Source of the DNA: Hydractinia symbiolongicarpus
Lineage: Eukaryota > Cnidaria > Hydrozoa > Anthoathecata > Hydractiniidae
Direction: 5' to 3'
Length of the DNA: 64,000 bases
NCBI RefSeq assembly: GCF_029227915.1
Contig: NC_079883.1
Span: forward strand, 19,840,001 to 19,904,000
The first letter of the stretch is position 1; the number at the start of each line of letters is the position of its first letter. The notes beneath the pieces are model-generated. The model made no database searches. It worked only from the letters and a program-made list of their open reading frames with translations, and was not told the origin of the DNA. The translations under genes were made by a program, and so were the position numbers. Positions 10,527 to 23,486 of this stretch are shown in pieces.

Positions 10527-11500
10527 TTGGCGAAGGCGTAGGAAATTCTTTAAAACCGTCGTTTTTTCTTTTGGAGCATTTTTTGAGAAAAAATCGACCC
10601 TGGGATTTCACGTTCCTCTGATTTTTTGTTACCTAAATGTCATTTTAGGCCAAAATTGGTCCAAAAATTAAAACTACTTTGTTTTCCAAAAAAATTGACA
10701 CAGTTAACAAAAAAAGTATGCTGAACATGATTGTGACATCAAAAATTTCGATTTTTGGCCACCTTAAGTGTCATTTTAGGCCAAAATTGGTCCAAAAATT
10801 AAAACTACTTTATTTTTCACAATATTCGGCTCAGTTAACAAAAAAGTATGCTGAACATGATGGTGACATCAAAATTTCGATTTTTGGACACTTTAAATGT
10901 CATTTTAGGCCAAAATTGGTCCAAAAATTAAAACTACTTTATTTTTCACAAAATTTGGCACAGTTAACAAAAAAAGTATGCTGCACATGATGGTGACATC
11001 AAAATTTCGATTTTTGCCCACCTAAATGTCATTTTAGGCAAAAATTGGTCCAAAAATTAAAACTACTTTATTTTCGACAAAATTTCGCACAGATCACAAA
11101 AAAATATGCTGAACATGATGGTGACATCAAAATTTTGATTTTTGGCCACCTGAAATGTCATTTTAGGCCAAAACTGGTCCAAAAATTTAAACTACTTTAT
11201 TTTCGACAAAATTTGGCACAGTTAATAAAAAAAGTATGCTGAACATGATGGTGGCATCAAAATTTCTTTTTTCTCAACTAAATGCCGTTTAAGACCATAA
11301 ACGTTTCAATCGGAAGACTTTCAACCATGAATGATAGGCTATAATTTTTGTTCGCAGTTTCTTTCAAAGTGTGAGTTTATTATGACACGTTTCGTTTTGT
11401 TTGCGTTTGTTGTAAGATGTAATGTCACTTGTCAATTAGCAGGTTGTCATCAAATATTTTGGTAGCGAGCGGAAATTCTTATAGCACCCAGGGCTTCTTG
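10527..11500 (+). mobile_element. HINE-like element, family A, copy 1
   Basis: The body holds five tandem units and the 3' end reads GCGGAAATTCTTATAGC, then CCCAGGGCTTCTTG. Copies 2 and 3 (minus strand, 19047-19975 and 26891-27947) share head, units and tail. In those copies the 5' end GAATTTCCGCGC is repeated inverted before the terminal stem-loop. The 5' end of this copy is eroded, so its left limit is approximate. Confidence 0.65.
10638..11285 (+). repeat. Five tandem units of about 130 bp
   Basis: The word TGTCATTTTAGGC starts at 10638, 10769, 10898, 11027 and 11156, giving spacings of 131, 129, 129 and 129 bases. Units differ by scattered substitutions and one-base indels. Long frames here are repeat artefacts of an AT-rich unit, not genes. 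Confidence 0.9.
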
Positions 11501-11840
11501 TTTACGTTGACATTTAATTTCACGATTAACATGAGACGTTTTTTGGTGACTTCAAAAATAATATTCACTTTGCCCGGCACCGACGGACACACCTTTTGTA
11601 ATAATATATAGACTAGCCGGTGTCCCTTGGATAAATCCATGGATTCTCCTGTCCTTTATTTACCACATTTCGTGTATCTCACTGCTACAGCTACCATTTT
11701 GGGTGACAGACACACGTATACATGTATTATATCATAGATTTGGTTTTCCTTAAAAACTTATTCGTTTACCGTTTTCTGCACAATCTAGAATTTCCTGCGG
11801 ACTGCAAAAAGTTTGACGCAATATTTTCAACATTTTGTTT
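11501..11840. other. Unassigned DNA
   Basis: No gene. Contains a GACTAGCCGGTGTCCC-like stretch near 11612 that is vaguely reminiscent of the Helitron array at 16.9 kb. Confidence 0.3.
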
Positions 11841-11912
11841 ATATATACCCCGTCCAACCCATGCTAGCATGGAAAACGGACGTTAAGCCGAGAATGATGA
11901 TGATGATGATGA
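11841..11912 (+). mobile_element. SINE/LINE 3' tail with (ATG)n
   Basis: The sequence CCGTCCAACCCATGCTAGCA, then TGGAAAACGGACGTTAAGCC, ends in (GATGAT)n. I recognise this as a tail very common in molluscan and other invertebrate SINEs and their partner LINEs, with a GAT-repeat end. The head upstream could not be defined. Confidence 0.6.
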
Positions 11913-14900
11913 AATGCAGATACTCACTTTTAAAAGAACAACAATCTCCAAGCATCATATAAAAGGTGCAAACTTTTAGCTACACACAAAGAATGAGAAT
12001 TTCCAAGTGGACTCAGTAAGTAAGTACGTAACTGTGTGGCAGTTTATACTTTATTTTTGTGTGTACATTTTCTGTTTAGCTGAATGTTAATTGGACGTGT
12101 GGAAAAGTGGGAGTGCTCTCTCTTTCCCAAATCCAAACTTACACATTCTTTTCGTACAGCTGAAATTCAGGGGACTTCACTTAAAGAAAAACAATTAAAA
12201 TTAAAAGCTACTTACATTACATAGACATATAGCTAGCTACCTCCAGGGTGTAGGCTTTCAGCAGTGTTCAAATGATGAGTCCAGCATGGAAATTGATCTA
12301 GCTAGCTATCAACATTATCAACAAATTGTTTTTCACAGCTATGTAATGCAAGAATGTATAAAGTTGTCATCATTAGAAGATTCTTCCAGATCACTGTCAT
12401 CATCGCATTGTTAGTTACACAGTGATACTTACTCTTTTTTACACGAAATCAAGTAGCACAGCACGAAACACAAGATTTCGCTCAGCACAAAAATGTTTTT
12501 TATTAACGGCTGGCGGACTAATAGCAATTAAAGAGATTCCGGTCCTTTTATCAACACCGTTTTTCTTCTAGATTGAGTTCTGGTGGTCCATAACGGCCAA
12601 CCTTCTTTTGTACAAAATTTTGTTAATAGCGTGCCCAACAGGACCACAGCGGAGTTTAAACAACTAACACATTCCTCTGGGTCTCACTCTTCATCGAATA
12701 CCCCTGTCGTGAAGCTTTAAATGTCGCTCCACACTTTCCTCAGGTGACCGAGAATTTGTTAAAACCTGCTTGTACGCTACTGCATCTCGTCATTCTGGCT
12801 AACCACTTTATTTTGGCCCTTTTTTTCAAGATACCCCAGTTATCAAGCTTTGAATGTTTCTCCACACTTTGCCCAAAAGGGTGCAAGAATTTGGTAAAGC
12901 TTGTTTGTCAGCTTCTAACTATTTTGGACCTTTTTCAAGTTAAGATCGCAGAAATGGGTCTAACTTTGATCTAGGACTTACGTTTGATGGCGTTAAAATT
13001 TCCATAAACGGTTCAAGCTCTTCTCACTCAGGTGTTGGCCCTGTCAGTGAAAAATGTTGCCAAGTTTTCTAGCAGTTCCCATGTCGTCTTGTTAAACAAA
13101 ATCGTCTTGCAGGTTCTGTACCCTCTCTGAGGTCTCCAGCACGCTTCGACCTCCAGTGCTCTCATTCACGGAATTGTTTTAATCAGAATTGCTACTGTTT
13201 TCACCCTTGGAACTTGGTGTACACCATGAAATCTCGCAAGATTTTGCAGGATAAAATCCGAAATATCAAACAAAATTACGGCGAACTACAACCCGTAGCG
13301 CCTTTGGGAGCATCCGAATTCGCGTCAACCACCTTTTGGGCGGATCCACCTAGGTTAGTGATTAACGTTTTATACCGTCGAACACCTTAATCCGAAAGTT
13401 TTGGGTGTTTTGAAATGGTTCTTCTACCGTGCGACATTGGCAGCGGGAGTACCGCGTGTAGAAATTATGCTGCTCATAAATGACACCACGTGAGATGTTC
13501 TGGCGAATCAAATCGAACCGAACTATACTTTGCAGTGTCAGAGTCTGACATTGCTCCCGAGGTTGTCTTATCCCCCAGTTGTAATACCCGTAACAATATT
13601 GTGTAAATTATTACTTGTGGCGCAAAATAATTCGCTTTGAGTAAAGATTAAAATATTTTAAAATTAAATTAAATTTGTTATCTTCTTCATTAATATACAT
13701 GTTTTTTATGATCATTTCAAAAAAATACTGTTGAAAAATTGACAAAAAATTACCACTGTCTGTGTACATTAGACCCTGCATAAACTTTAGTATTGGTGGC
13801 TTGTGCTATTTTCTACTCGCCGCGTGTTCGCGTATCCCCGTGCGTTTCCGTCATTTATTATACGTAGCAGGCAGGCGTTAGACAGCTCAGCAAATACGGC
13901 TGACTTGAACCACAGGTGTTTTAGCTTGTGCACTGTTTTTGGTACATCCTTTACTCTCGCATGGTTCATCTACGGTAGACCCGCGTCTCTAAAGTCCGTG
14001 AGCACGAGGAGTAAGGGTCTCTGGGTATGTTTACCCTTTCATAGTGGGGCCCCCTTTATCCTTGTGTGCACATTTTATCGACTACCTCGGCCATCAGCCT
14101 AGTTTTAGATTCATGCAGATTACCCTGGGTGCACGTGTTCTATATCTCTACCCCTAGGTGCGCGTGTACTCACAAACTGTATATTAAGTCACTTACCCCA
14201 GGCGCAGTGATTCTCTCAACCAATCAAAATCCTACCATTACAGTACAGGTGCAATTTACCTACCAATTATAATTACCCATACAGTCACTTTTTTTCTTTT
14301 CTTATTAACCTTGCTAATCGCCGCAAGTATGTTATCGTTCGTTTACCAAATCTGTTAAGCATGACCAACAAACAAATCGAGAAATATTATCAGAGGTCAA
14401 AAACAGACCTGTGATAATGGACCGCCAGGTCCACTAGCTTTAATTCGATCAAGCATTAATTTCACTACCTGAGCAGAGAAAGTGGTATAAGAAAAAATGC
14501 CTACACGTTTGATGAAGCCCTTGTTTCTTAAGTCATCCCTTTACGCACACAACACCCATGCTCCCTACATACTTCCAGTCCTCCAGGACTTCCAGTCCTC
14601 CAACGGAGAGCATGGGAACCCAATCGAAAAACACGTTGTTGAGTTCCTAGACCTGTCAGGGCTGCCGCTTGACCGACCTTTTTGAGCATAAATAAAACAG
14701 GTGTAGAAACTTTAGCGACACAAAGTTTCCCAGAAAAATAATTAATATTTTCGCGAATTGGCCGATTTTAGATTTTTCGCAAGAAATATAACGAAGAAAC
14801 TAACTGCATTATTTCACACTTTTTTAAGTAGATACAGATAGCGCCCGGTAATTGCAACCTCGAATAATTCGATCATTTCGTTAACCTAGACTCATCTTTG

Positions 14901-15416
14901 GTCCCCTCTTCGGATATTTGTTCGGATAACTCAAACTTTCTACTCGAGAAAAGACTAGATAAATGTCAGATTTTGATTATTTTTAGTTTTTATTAGCTCT
15001 TGATGTGATATAGATAGAGAATGTTGTCTGTCAAGGAAAATTCAATTTACAAGGGACTTGCAGGCCTTTTTTATCGCCAAGATTGCACCTTACTTTCCCG
15101 TTGCCTCTACAAGCGCTTCGCTAGTGCCCAGACCTGCGCGGTATGAAACTCCGTTTCGCCGGTCAGGGCAAAATCTTCAAAATGGCCTGAGGAGCTTGGA
15201 TGCACTGATGAATGGCGTATCCAGACTACCCCAACAAAGGCTGATTTACACGGCAGTTGGTCGGAAATTCCTTGCGACGTCTAAAATAATAATTAATAAA
15301 GATCAACATTTTATCTAGCTCTTTAATGTAAAGAAAGTATATCATTAAAATGTATAATTTTAGTACGCAATATATTTTCAAATGAAAAATTAAAATTTTC
15401 CGTGTAAATCAGACTT
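11913..15416. other. Long stretch without a supported gene
   Basis: Both strands hold only short frames. The part 12.5-14.3 kb is noticeably richer in G and C than the surroundings and has CpGs, which could mark old repeat sequence or an unannotated RNA gene, but no motif, splice pattern or terminal repeat was found. Confidence 0.4.
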
Positions 15417-16282
15417 GCAGTGCAACAAATTGTTTTATTACCCAATGAACAATATTTTATTTTAAAGTTTATATGCTATCGAAAGTTAAAGCTCGTAAAG
15501 TGTAGCATAATGAAGATCGTCTTAAATTTCTACATAATGTACCATCTTTGTTGTTACTAACGTTTCTCTTTAATAATTACGTCATTTCTTTCTGTACAAT
15601 TTCGCAAGCACGTAGACTAAAGGGGGATTTTCACGAAGAGAATTGGCCATTCGATGGCGAATTCGCTTTTTAATTTTCACGACAAAATAAATTAGGCGCC
15701 AAATTCATTGTTTACATTAGCTAACCGCGTTCTGATAGGTCAAAAACTAACAGCGACACCTTTAAGCCGCTAAAAAGTAGGAACTGTTTCTACTTTTCAG
15801 CGAAGCGAATATTTCGATGCAAAATCAAAACAAACAAAACTGCGCATGCTCAGACACAATTCGCCGTCGAATTTGCCGTTCAATTCGCTTCGTGAAAATC
15901 CCCCTTAAAGCTATATTCGGCAGAACTAATTAATTTTTCATGAATTTTAATTTAAAGAGAAATTGTTGAGGCTGAATATTTTATATTATATTAAATTAAT
16001 ATATAGTCTGAGAATAACCTTTCGTAACTAAGTATGTAAAAAACATTTTTCGATTTTTATAAGGTCACTGCCACCAGAAAAGGTATTTTTCAAGTTGTTT
16101 TTTAAAAAAAAGGAGAAAATCGATAAATTTTCAGGTTTATTATTTTTCTTTTAAAATTGTTCTTAAAAAGAAAAGACTATTCAATGATTTTGTTCCCCCA
16201 TATTATTTAGTCCTCGTTAAAGTTCAGTACTTTTTCAGATCATTGCTAATGGCGGAAATCTTTGAGCAGGGCAGGGCTTCTT
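15417..16282 (+). mobile_element. HINE-like element R1, second copy (5' truncated)
   Basis: From CAGTGCAACAAATTG the sequence follows the R1 copy at 3478 with scattered differences and ends with GGCGGAAATC at 16251-16260 and the tail CAGGGCTTCTT. It is longer because of a 285-bp MITE (15621-15905) and extra AT-rich sequence after 15980. The 5' terminal motif seen in the first copy is missing. Confidence 0.65.
15621..15905. mobile_element. MITE with 18-bp TIRs and TAA duplication
   Basis: The element starts AGGGGGATTTTCACGAAG and ends with its exact inverse. TAA is present on both sides (15618-15620 and 15906-15908), while the empty site is visible in the sister repeat at 3661-3670, with a single TAA. 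A 3-bp TAA/TTA target duplication and GC-rich TIR tips fit PIF/Harbinger MITEs. Confidence 0.85.
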
Positions 16283-16889
16283 AACTTAACTCAACTTAAC
16301 GGGAGCTTCGTTTAAAACTCGAACATTCGCTAAGTCGAACTACTATCCCTGATCCCTTGGAGGTTCCAGTTACCATAGGTAACCGCATGTACAAATGCAA
16401 GTGAATTAAAAAACAAATATTTCGCGAGAAAAAACTTTCGCATTTTACAGAAATCAATTTTTTCGCCTACCTAACTTTCGCGATTTAGGCCAAAAATCGT
16501 GAGTCGGCATGAAAACGATGCACTTCCTAGGTAGTTTTTTATACATGGACCCGAAATGAGATTTGAAACCGCAATGACATTTTGTTTTGAAAAAGATGAA
16601 TACATATTTTGCGATGGCGAGTAGAAGTTAGGAAAGATAGCAAGAAACCGAAAGTAAGAATCTTAAAAAATAAGAGTTTTATGTTAATATACCTAGATAT
16701 ATAGGAAATAAATTACAAGGACTGAAATAAAATAAAGCCACACTATTGCTTGTTTAAGGATGCATGTCCACAAATTTACACACAGCCGATTTCATACAGT
16801 AGTAGCTAGTGTGAAAAAGAAAAGGTAAGATATCCATAACAAAAAAAACACAGAAGGATTAACTAAAACAAAGCAATATGTTTAGTTTA
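16283..16889. other. Unassigned AT-rich DNA
   Basis: No frame or repeat that I can place. Confidence 0.3.
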
Positions 16890-17957
16890 TCTCTTTAATA
16901 ATAGTCTGTGTGTCTGCAAAAGCGGCGTCCCGTAACGGAAACACGAAATTTTTAAAATGCGCACGATTATCAAATTTGTTAGATTTTTATTCACTTTGTT
17001 GCGACGGGTAAATTTAAAGGACGAGCGAACGCGACGGGCGATCCCGTGGATTTTTCCACGGGCTAACGACTAGTCTCTACAATAATAGCCGTATTCCGTC
17101 TGTCTGTCTCTGCGCGGACCCCCCGCTGAGTTAGAAAATGATGTTACGGAAACACGAATATCAAATGCGATATATTTTTATCCACTTTGTTGTGACGGGT
17201 AAATATAAAGGACGGGCGAACCCGTGGATTTTTCCACGGGCAACGACTATTCTATATTTTAATGCCCGTATACGTCTGTCCGTCCGTCTGTCTGTCACGC
17301 AAAATGGTAGCTTAGCTGCAACGGACGAACTCGTGGATTTTTCCACGGGCTAACGACTAGTCTCTTTAATAATAGCCGTATTTTGTCTGTTTCTGCGAGA
17401 AGATCGTCCCGTAACGGAAACACGAAATTTTTAAAATGCTCACCAATACCAAATGCGATATAACTTTATCCACTTTGTTGCGATGGGTAAATATAAAGGA
17501 CGTGGATTTTTCCACGGGCAACGACTAGTCTCTTTAATAATAGCCGTATTATGTCTGTCTCTGCGCCGACCCCCCGCTGAGTTAGAAATACGTGCTATGG
17601 AAACACAAAATGCGATATATAAAAGACGGGGTAACCAGTGGATTTATCCACGGACTAACCACTGGTTTATATTATAATACTTGTATACGTCTGTCTCTCA
17701 CGCAAAATGGTAAAACCGCAGTAGCGATACAAATGAAATACAGTAAATATTTATGATATTTTTATTCACTTTGGTGCGACTGGTAAATTTAAAGAACGAG
17801 CGAACCCGTGGATTTTTCCACGGGCTAACGACTGGTCCATATTATGATACCCCTATACATCTGTCACGCAAAATGGTAACCGCAGTAGCGAGATACACAA
17901 AATGATGTAAATAAAGGACGGGCGAACCCGTGGACTTACCCAAGGGCCACCAACTAG
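16890..17957 (+). mobile_element. Tandem array of seven mini-Helitrons
   Basis: Seven units join head to tail with no spacer: 16890-17073, 17074-17250, 17251-17360, 17361-17528, 17529-17665, 17666-17835 and 17836-17957. Most start TC (TCTCTTTAATAATAGCC or TCTATATT types) and end with a hairpin (CCCGTGG-ATTTTT-CCACGGG or variants), 7-8 bases, then CTAG, CTGG or the variant CTAT. A 5' TC and a 3' hairpin followed by CTRR are the canonical Helitron ends. Units of 110-184 bp are too short to code and must be mobilised in trans. Confidence 0.75.
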
Positions 17958-18890
17958 TCTCTTTATTAATTATGTGATTATGAACTTTGTCCTGCAAGGA
18001 AAGTACACACTGTGCTGTACCATTAACTCTGCCAAGATGCGTCTCGAAATTTCCTTTTTTTATGCTTGCTTTGACATAAAAAACAAGTGTAGTTGTTGCT
18101 GCGAAACCACCATCTTACGTTAGAGAACGTATTTCAAAACAACTCTGACAAAACGATAAATATTCTCAAGTACAATATGCTTTACTAAACAAAAAAAAAG
18201 ATTTAAGAACGAAAAATGTGAAATTTTATGTGCGATATTTATTTTACACAAAAGGTAATGATGTTAAAACTACTTGACAACGACGAAAATATAGCTAACG
18301 AGCTATAGGACTTTTGTTTCTTTCTAAAAACACAACAAAGTTTACCAACTAAAAAATTCTAACAATACAAGAACAAAAACGACCGAATATATTACATATT
18401 TTATGGCTTTTCACGTTGCCCTATATTAAATCATCCAAACAAAAATCTCATAGCAAGCTGGTAAATCATCCACCACAATAACACGCCGAAGGTCAAACTG
18501 ATAATATTACTGTTTTTGTCTGAGTTTTCATGAGGAGAGTAAGTTGCAGTAACTTTCTTTCTAAAGGCAGGTCTCCACTAAAACGAATTTCCTTCATGTT
18601 TATAGTGAACGCGAATTCTTTACCACTATTTGCCTCGTTTTCACGCACGCGACATTGTACAGAATATAAAATCAAAAATTTTCGGCTGACGTCAAACAAA
18701 AAAACGAACATTGCTTTTCAACAATCAAGAAATTTTATTTATACACAAATATAATGATGAAATGGTTCTCCCGAAGACTAAAAAATATACAACAAAGCGT
18801 GTGCTAACGATTCGCAGATGTGTGTATGTTGCACCTGCAACTGAAAATTTAAGAGAAGCAAATTTGCGCTTACGGCTTTAAAGACTACTT
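17958..18890. other. No supported gene
   Basis: Short overlapping frames near 18493-18754 lack motifs. A palindromic CRE-like TGACGTCA is at about 18688, which alone does not establish a promoter. Confidence 0.35.
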
Positions 18891-18988
18891 TAAACGGTTG
18901 ATGGGGTAATTCAAACGGTTAACAGGGTAATTCAAAAAGTTGACGGGGTATTTCGAACGGTTGACGGGGTAGTTCAAACGGTTGAGGG
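18891..18988. repeat. Minisatellite of about 21 bp, five copies
   Basis: Consecutive units of the form CGGTTGACGGGGTAATTCAAA with a few substitutions. No frame or TIR is associated with it. Confidence 0.75.
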
Positions 18989-19046
18989 GTTAAAAAAAAA
19001 TGGTACGAATAAAGGTTTAACCGACCTTTAATTTGTTCAAAATAAA

Positions 19047-19975
19047 CAAGAAGCCCTGGGGACTCTAAGAATTTCCGCGCGCTACCAAAATATTTGATGA
19101 AAACCTGCTAATTCGTTGTGTTATTGTGCCAAACATTCGAAGGCGGGTTTGGTGCATGAACCTCTGAAGATAAAGCACACCAGTGACATTATATCTTACA
19201 ACAAACGCAAACAAAACGAAACGTGTCATTAAACTCACATTTTAAAAGAAATTGCTAACAAAAAATACAGCCTATCATTCATGATTGAAAGTCTTGCGAT
19301 TGAAACGTTTATGGTCTTAAACGGCATTAGTTGACAAAAAATTAAAATTTTGATGTGACCATCATTTTCAGCATACTTTTTTTATTAACTATGTCAGTTT
19401 TTGTCGAAAATAAAGCAGTTTTAATTTTTGGATAAATTTTGGCCTAAAATGGCATTTAGGTGACAAAAATCAAAATTTTGATGTCACCATTATGTTCAGC
19501 ATACTTGTTTTGTTAACTTTGCCAATTTTTGTTGAAAATGAAGTAGTTTTAATTTTTGGACCAATTTTGGCCTAAACTGACATTTAAGTTGGCAAAAAAC
19601 CAAAATTTTGATGTCACCATCATGTTCAGCATACTTTATTTGTTTACTGTGCCAAATTTTGTTGAAAATAAAATAGTTCTAATTTTTGGACCAATTTTGG
19701 CCTAAAATGACATTTAGGTGACAAAAATCAAAATTGTCACCATTTTGTTCATCATACTTTTTTGTTAACTGTGCCAAATTTTGTCGAAAACAAATACCAA
19801 TTTTAGCCTGAACGTCAATACGAGACTTTCCAGTAGTTAAGGAGCTTGGGTACGAAGTTTACATCTGTGATGGAGCAATGTGACATCCCAGGGTCGATTT
19901 TTTCTCAAAAAATGCTCCGAAAGAAAAAAACGACGGTTTTAAAGAATTTCCTATGCCTTCGGGCGCGGAAATTCA
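19047..19975 (-). mobile_element. HINE-like element, family A, copy 2
   Basis: On the minus strand it begins TGAATTTCCGCGCCCGAAGG (about 19975) and ends with GCGCGGAAATTC, then a stem-loop and GGCTTCTTG at 19047. Four tandem units of about 130 bp fill the centre. The 12-bp inverse (GAATTTCCGCGC/GCGCGGAAATTC) is terminal at the 5' side but subterminal at the 3' side. Confidence 0.7.
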
Positions 19976-21363
19976 ACTAGCGAGATGTAATTAAGCAATA
20001 AAATTAAATCAATGTGACTTCTTCATTATGCTCTTTCCCCATCCGCGTCCCGCGTTAATTCTCAAGACTGTTTCATCAGAAACATTTCATGCGTAGGTGT
20101 TCCCCTGTTGATTTTAGTTGTGTTACTGGCCATATAAAAATCGGATGTTAGATAGAACGTTAACACATTTTTTATGAAAAGCTCAGTTTTGTTGTAAACA
20201 GACGAACATGTTACCGCCAGTCGGCAAATCGCTGATGAAATCCCTTTTTCTCATTTACTTGTTGCAAGTGCGAATTTAATTTTAATGATAACACGAGATA
20301 TTGAAATCGAGTGCGAACTTAGAACTAAATTAAAAAGCTTTTGAAAATTCAAAATAACTTTAATTTGATTGTACGTACGAGTTGTTTCTTCATGCTTGCG
20401 TAGTTCTGTTACCTCAAAAATTTCATTCTTTAAACGCGGAGAATTACATCACGCAGAAGCTTTAAAAATTCACTGGTAATTATATTAAAAAATTCACTTT
20501 TTATTGGGACCCAGTGAAAATTATTTTCCTATAAAAGAAACGCAAATTGTGGGCCGGCTGTAAAAGAAAAAGATATAAGTAGTAATAAAAAACGAACTCT
20601 GAAATAAAAAGCATCTTTTTTAAAAGATGAAAAACAACACTAAAGGAGTTGAATAAGCTCTTTATGACAACAGACAAAAAATGATAATGAGAACAAAAGT
20701 TCTTTGTGATGGAGTATGCAATCGCTTAGTAAAATATTGCATGAAAAAAAAATGTGAAACGCAGATGGGAAAAACAAAAAAGTTGAAAGGCTCTGTAAAT
20801 TGTTTTAACACTTCGAGAATTTTGTCATATTTTTTATCTCCTATATAAAATATTTCGCAGAAGGAAGCCTAAACGAAAATAAGAAATATATTAACACAGT
20901 GGAGGTAAAGTAAAATATAAAATTCAAAATATTTTTTATCTATATTTTGAGATTTTTAAATTTTTACACTTGTCTCATCGGTATACATAACAAATGTAAA
21001 TAACATACAATATAAAATATAAAGAGAATATGCATATAAATACAAGCAGATGAAAATTTAGAAGAAAAGCAGACGTAAGAAATAACAAAAAAAAAAAAAA
21101 AATGAAATGAAAAAACATGTTGTATACATCTGATGTTTTTGTTTTTTATTTCATTTTAGCGGAGAAATGTATTTGTAAAACTCGTTACTATTATTATAGA
21201 ATTTAAAACAAAACAAAAAACATTTGAAAGACCAAAAGAATATCAGATTTACAGGAGAACGTAAAAAGACAACTAGTTGGAATGTGGTAAAAGACAGATA
21301 AGGTTTGAGTTTCGTTACGGGTTAAGTATACGATAAAACCCAGAAACGTTTTGACGGGAAAAG
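19976..21363. other. Intergenic, upstream of the innexin
   Basis: AT-rich with several poly-A tracts (for example near 21088). Any innexin promoter and untranslated exons should lie here, but no clear TATA or start signal could be chosen. Confidence 0.4.
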
Positions 21364-23062
21364 ATGGGTTCGCTTGGCAGCATAAAAGATATATTATCGA
21401 TTAAAATAAAAGTCCGACATGATAGCTACACAGATCAATTTTGTCGTATCTTTATGTCGAAAATGTTCATCATCAGTGCGTTGGTGATGGGTGTTGATTT
21501 TTTTAACGATAAAGTATCATGCATTGTACCGAAAACAAGCAATTTAGGTTTGTTTTGTTTTTTAACCTTCCTACGCTGTTAAATCTTTCATTCGCGTGAA
21601 GATTTTATATTGTATAAAGCAAAAAAGAAACTCCACACTAGAATATATTTCTGTAAATTTTTAGGTTCCGATTTCGTCCATAGCGCTTGCTGGATACAAG
21701 GTTTTTATATTTACGCTGAGATGTCTGATCGATTACAGGAATCGGGCTACTATGGTATACCTAAAGAAATCGATTATGATGGGATAGATAAATACGGAAG
21801 ATTGTGTTCCACTCAACAAAAAGGCTCATGTACGTACAAATACTACTTCTTTTGTAGAAACTCTTTTTTGGTAAATTGGATGCGACCTGTTTCGAGTGCT
21901 CTTTCCTTCTTTATAACTACTCTCTGTCGGTGAATCCATCTGAGCAAACAAATACTTGATGCGGTTGCATTTCCTTAACATTTGCTTGGATAGCAAATTC
22001 CCTCTATTCATCTCACTTCGATATAACCTTTTTGTGACGTATATACATCATTCGAAATGGTTTTTTTCTAGATCGACTAAATTACAATTGTGAAGCTATG
22101 ACGAAAGTATTCTACCTGCAGTTTCAATGGATGCCCTTTTTTATAGCCAGTCTCGCTTTAATGCAATATTTTCCATATCTACTGTTTCGCATCGTCAACA
22201 CTGACATTATAAGCTTAAAGTCAAGTCTTAAAGGTGACATAGATACTGAGTCGATTGTGAAGAACTATTTTAACTACAAAATAAATTCAAAATCTAAGAT
22301 GCGAATTCGAATCGTGATGAATATTTTTATCAAGGTCATGTATGTATGCGTATGCATCATCGGCTTCTGGTTGCTGGATAAAGTACTGAACGGAAATTAT
22401 TTTAGCTATGGACCAAATTGGATAAAATGGACCAAATACAACAACAGCATGTCGCATGACATCCGGATACGAGACCATGCAAAACCTGGTGCGTTAGTAA
22501 CTTCTTTTATTTCCTTCATAAAATGTTTGAAATCTCATTTTAAAATGCTTCTTCCATTTTAGGTAATGTTCTGTTGCCGCCTATGGGATTTTGCGATGTC
22601 CACGAAAGTATAAAAGACAAGAGAATTACATTTAATAACGTCAACAAATTTGTGTGTGAAATCAGTCCCAACATTCTCTATCAATACGTTCTTATAATTT
22701 TATGGTTTCTTATAGTATTCAGCATTATCATAAGCATCAGCGGTTTGCTTATTAGTTTAGTTGGCCACTTGGTGACAATAACATGCTTTTTACGTCACGA
22801 TAATCCTGCACGCGAAATTTATCGAATACTTACCTTTCGTGAATGCGAATACCTGGAGATGGTGCGAAGACACAACATTCCAGTATTCGGTGAAATAGTT
22901 CGCAAGCTGCAGACGCAACGCACTGATTGTCTCACAACTAAATCATTTGATAATGAAACTGAACCTCTTAAGAAACATCCATTCGGTCAATTAAAGAGGC
23001 AAGATTTGTCAATATCAAACGGGCCGAATGCGCCACTGCAAAGCAATGAACATTTTATGTGA
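21364..23062 (+). CDS. Innexin (gap-junction channel protein), four exons
   Basis: Exons 21364-21547, 21665-21829, 22072-22488 and 22563-23062 give 421 residues; all three introns are GT-AG and phase 1, and the sum is divisible by three. The protein has a short N-terminus, TM1 (about residues 29-47), extracellular Cys53 and Cys70 in a C...CWIQGFY loop, TM2 containing FQWMPFF, followed by YFPYLLFR (the innexin QW signature), TM3 (about 195-220), a second loop with paired Cys (MGFCDV and FVCEIS) and a long TM4 from ILYQYVLIILWF. The cytoplasmic tail carries ARxIYRILTFRE-like sequence. Innexins oligomerise into gap-junction and hemichannels at the plasma membrane. No break is seen. Paralog identity cannot be decided here; an unannotated 5' exon is possible. 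Confidence 0.9.
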
Positions 23063-23486
23063 TCATACATTAATTAATAATTGGGTTAAGTTATGTTATA
23101 TTTTTGTGGGCTTTAACGTTTATATGAATAATTTATTTTTTTGTAAACCAGGACATACATATTTATTAATGAAAAATTGCACCTTTTTATAAGCATATTT
23201 TAAGGCCAACATCAACAGAATCGATTTCTATTTAAATCAAAATATCACCAATGACAATGACATTACAAAATGCGACATCAAATAATACCAAGCATCAAAG
23301 TATAAAATGAGGTTTACATTAGAAAAAATAAGCATATTGGGAAATACACAATGGATACAAAAATGGTGTATCAACGAAACGTAGAAGACAGAAACTAAAG
23401 GAAATCATTAATCATTGACGCAATGGTTTAAAAATTGTATTAAAAACGATCCTCGAAAAAAAAAAAATTTGAATATGCAGCGAACG
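23063..23486. other. Innexin 3' region
   Basis: AT-rich; holds the likely 3' UTR. No canonical AATAAA was picked within the first 200 bases after the stop. Confidence 0.35.

Noticed and set aside
10679-11242. Plus-strand frames with repeated KLLYFSQNLAQLTKK
   Set aside because: They come from the 130-bp tandem units of a HINE-like element; the other copies do not keep the frame.
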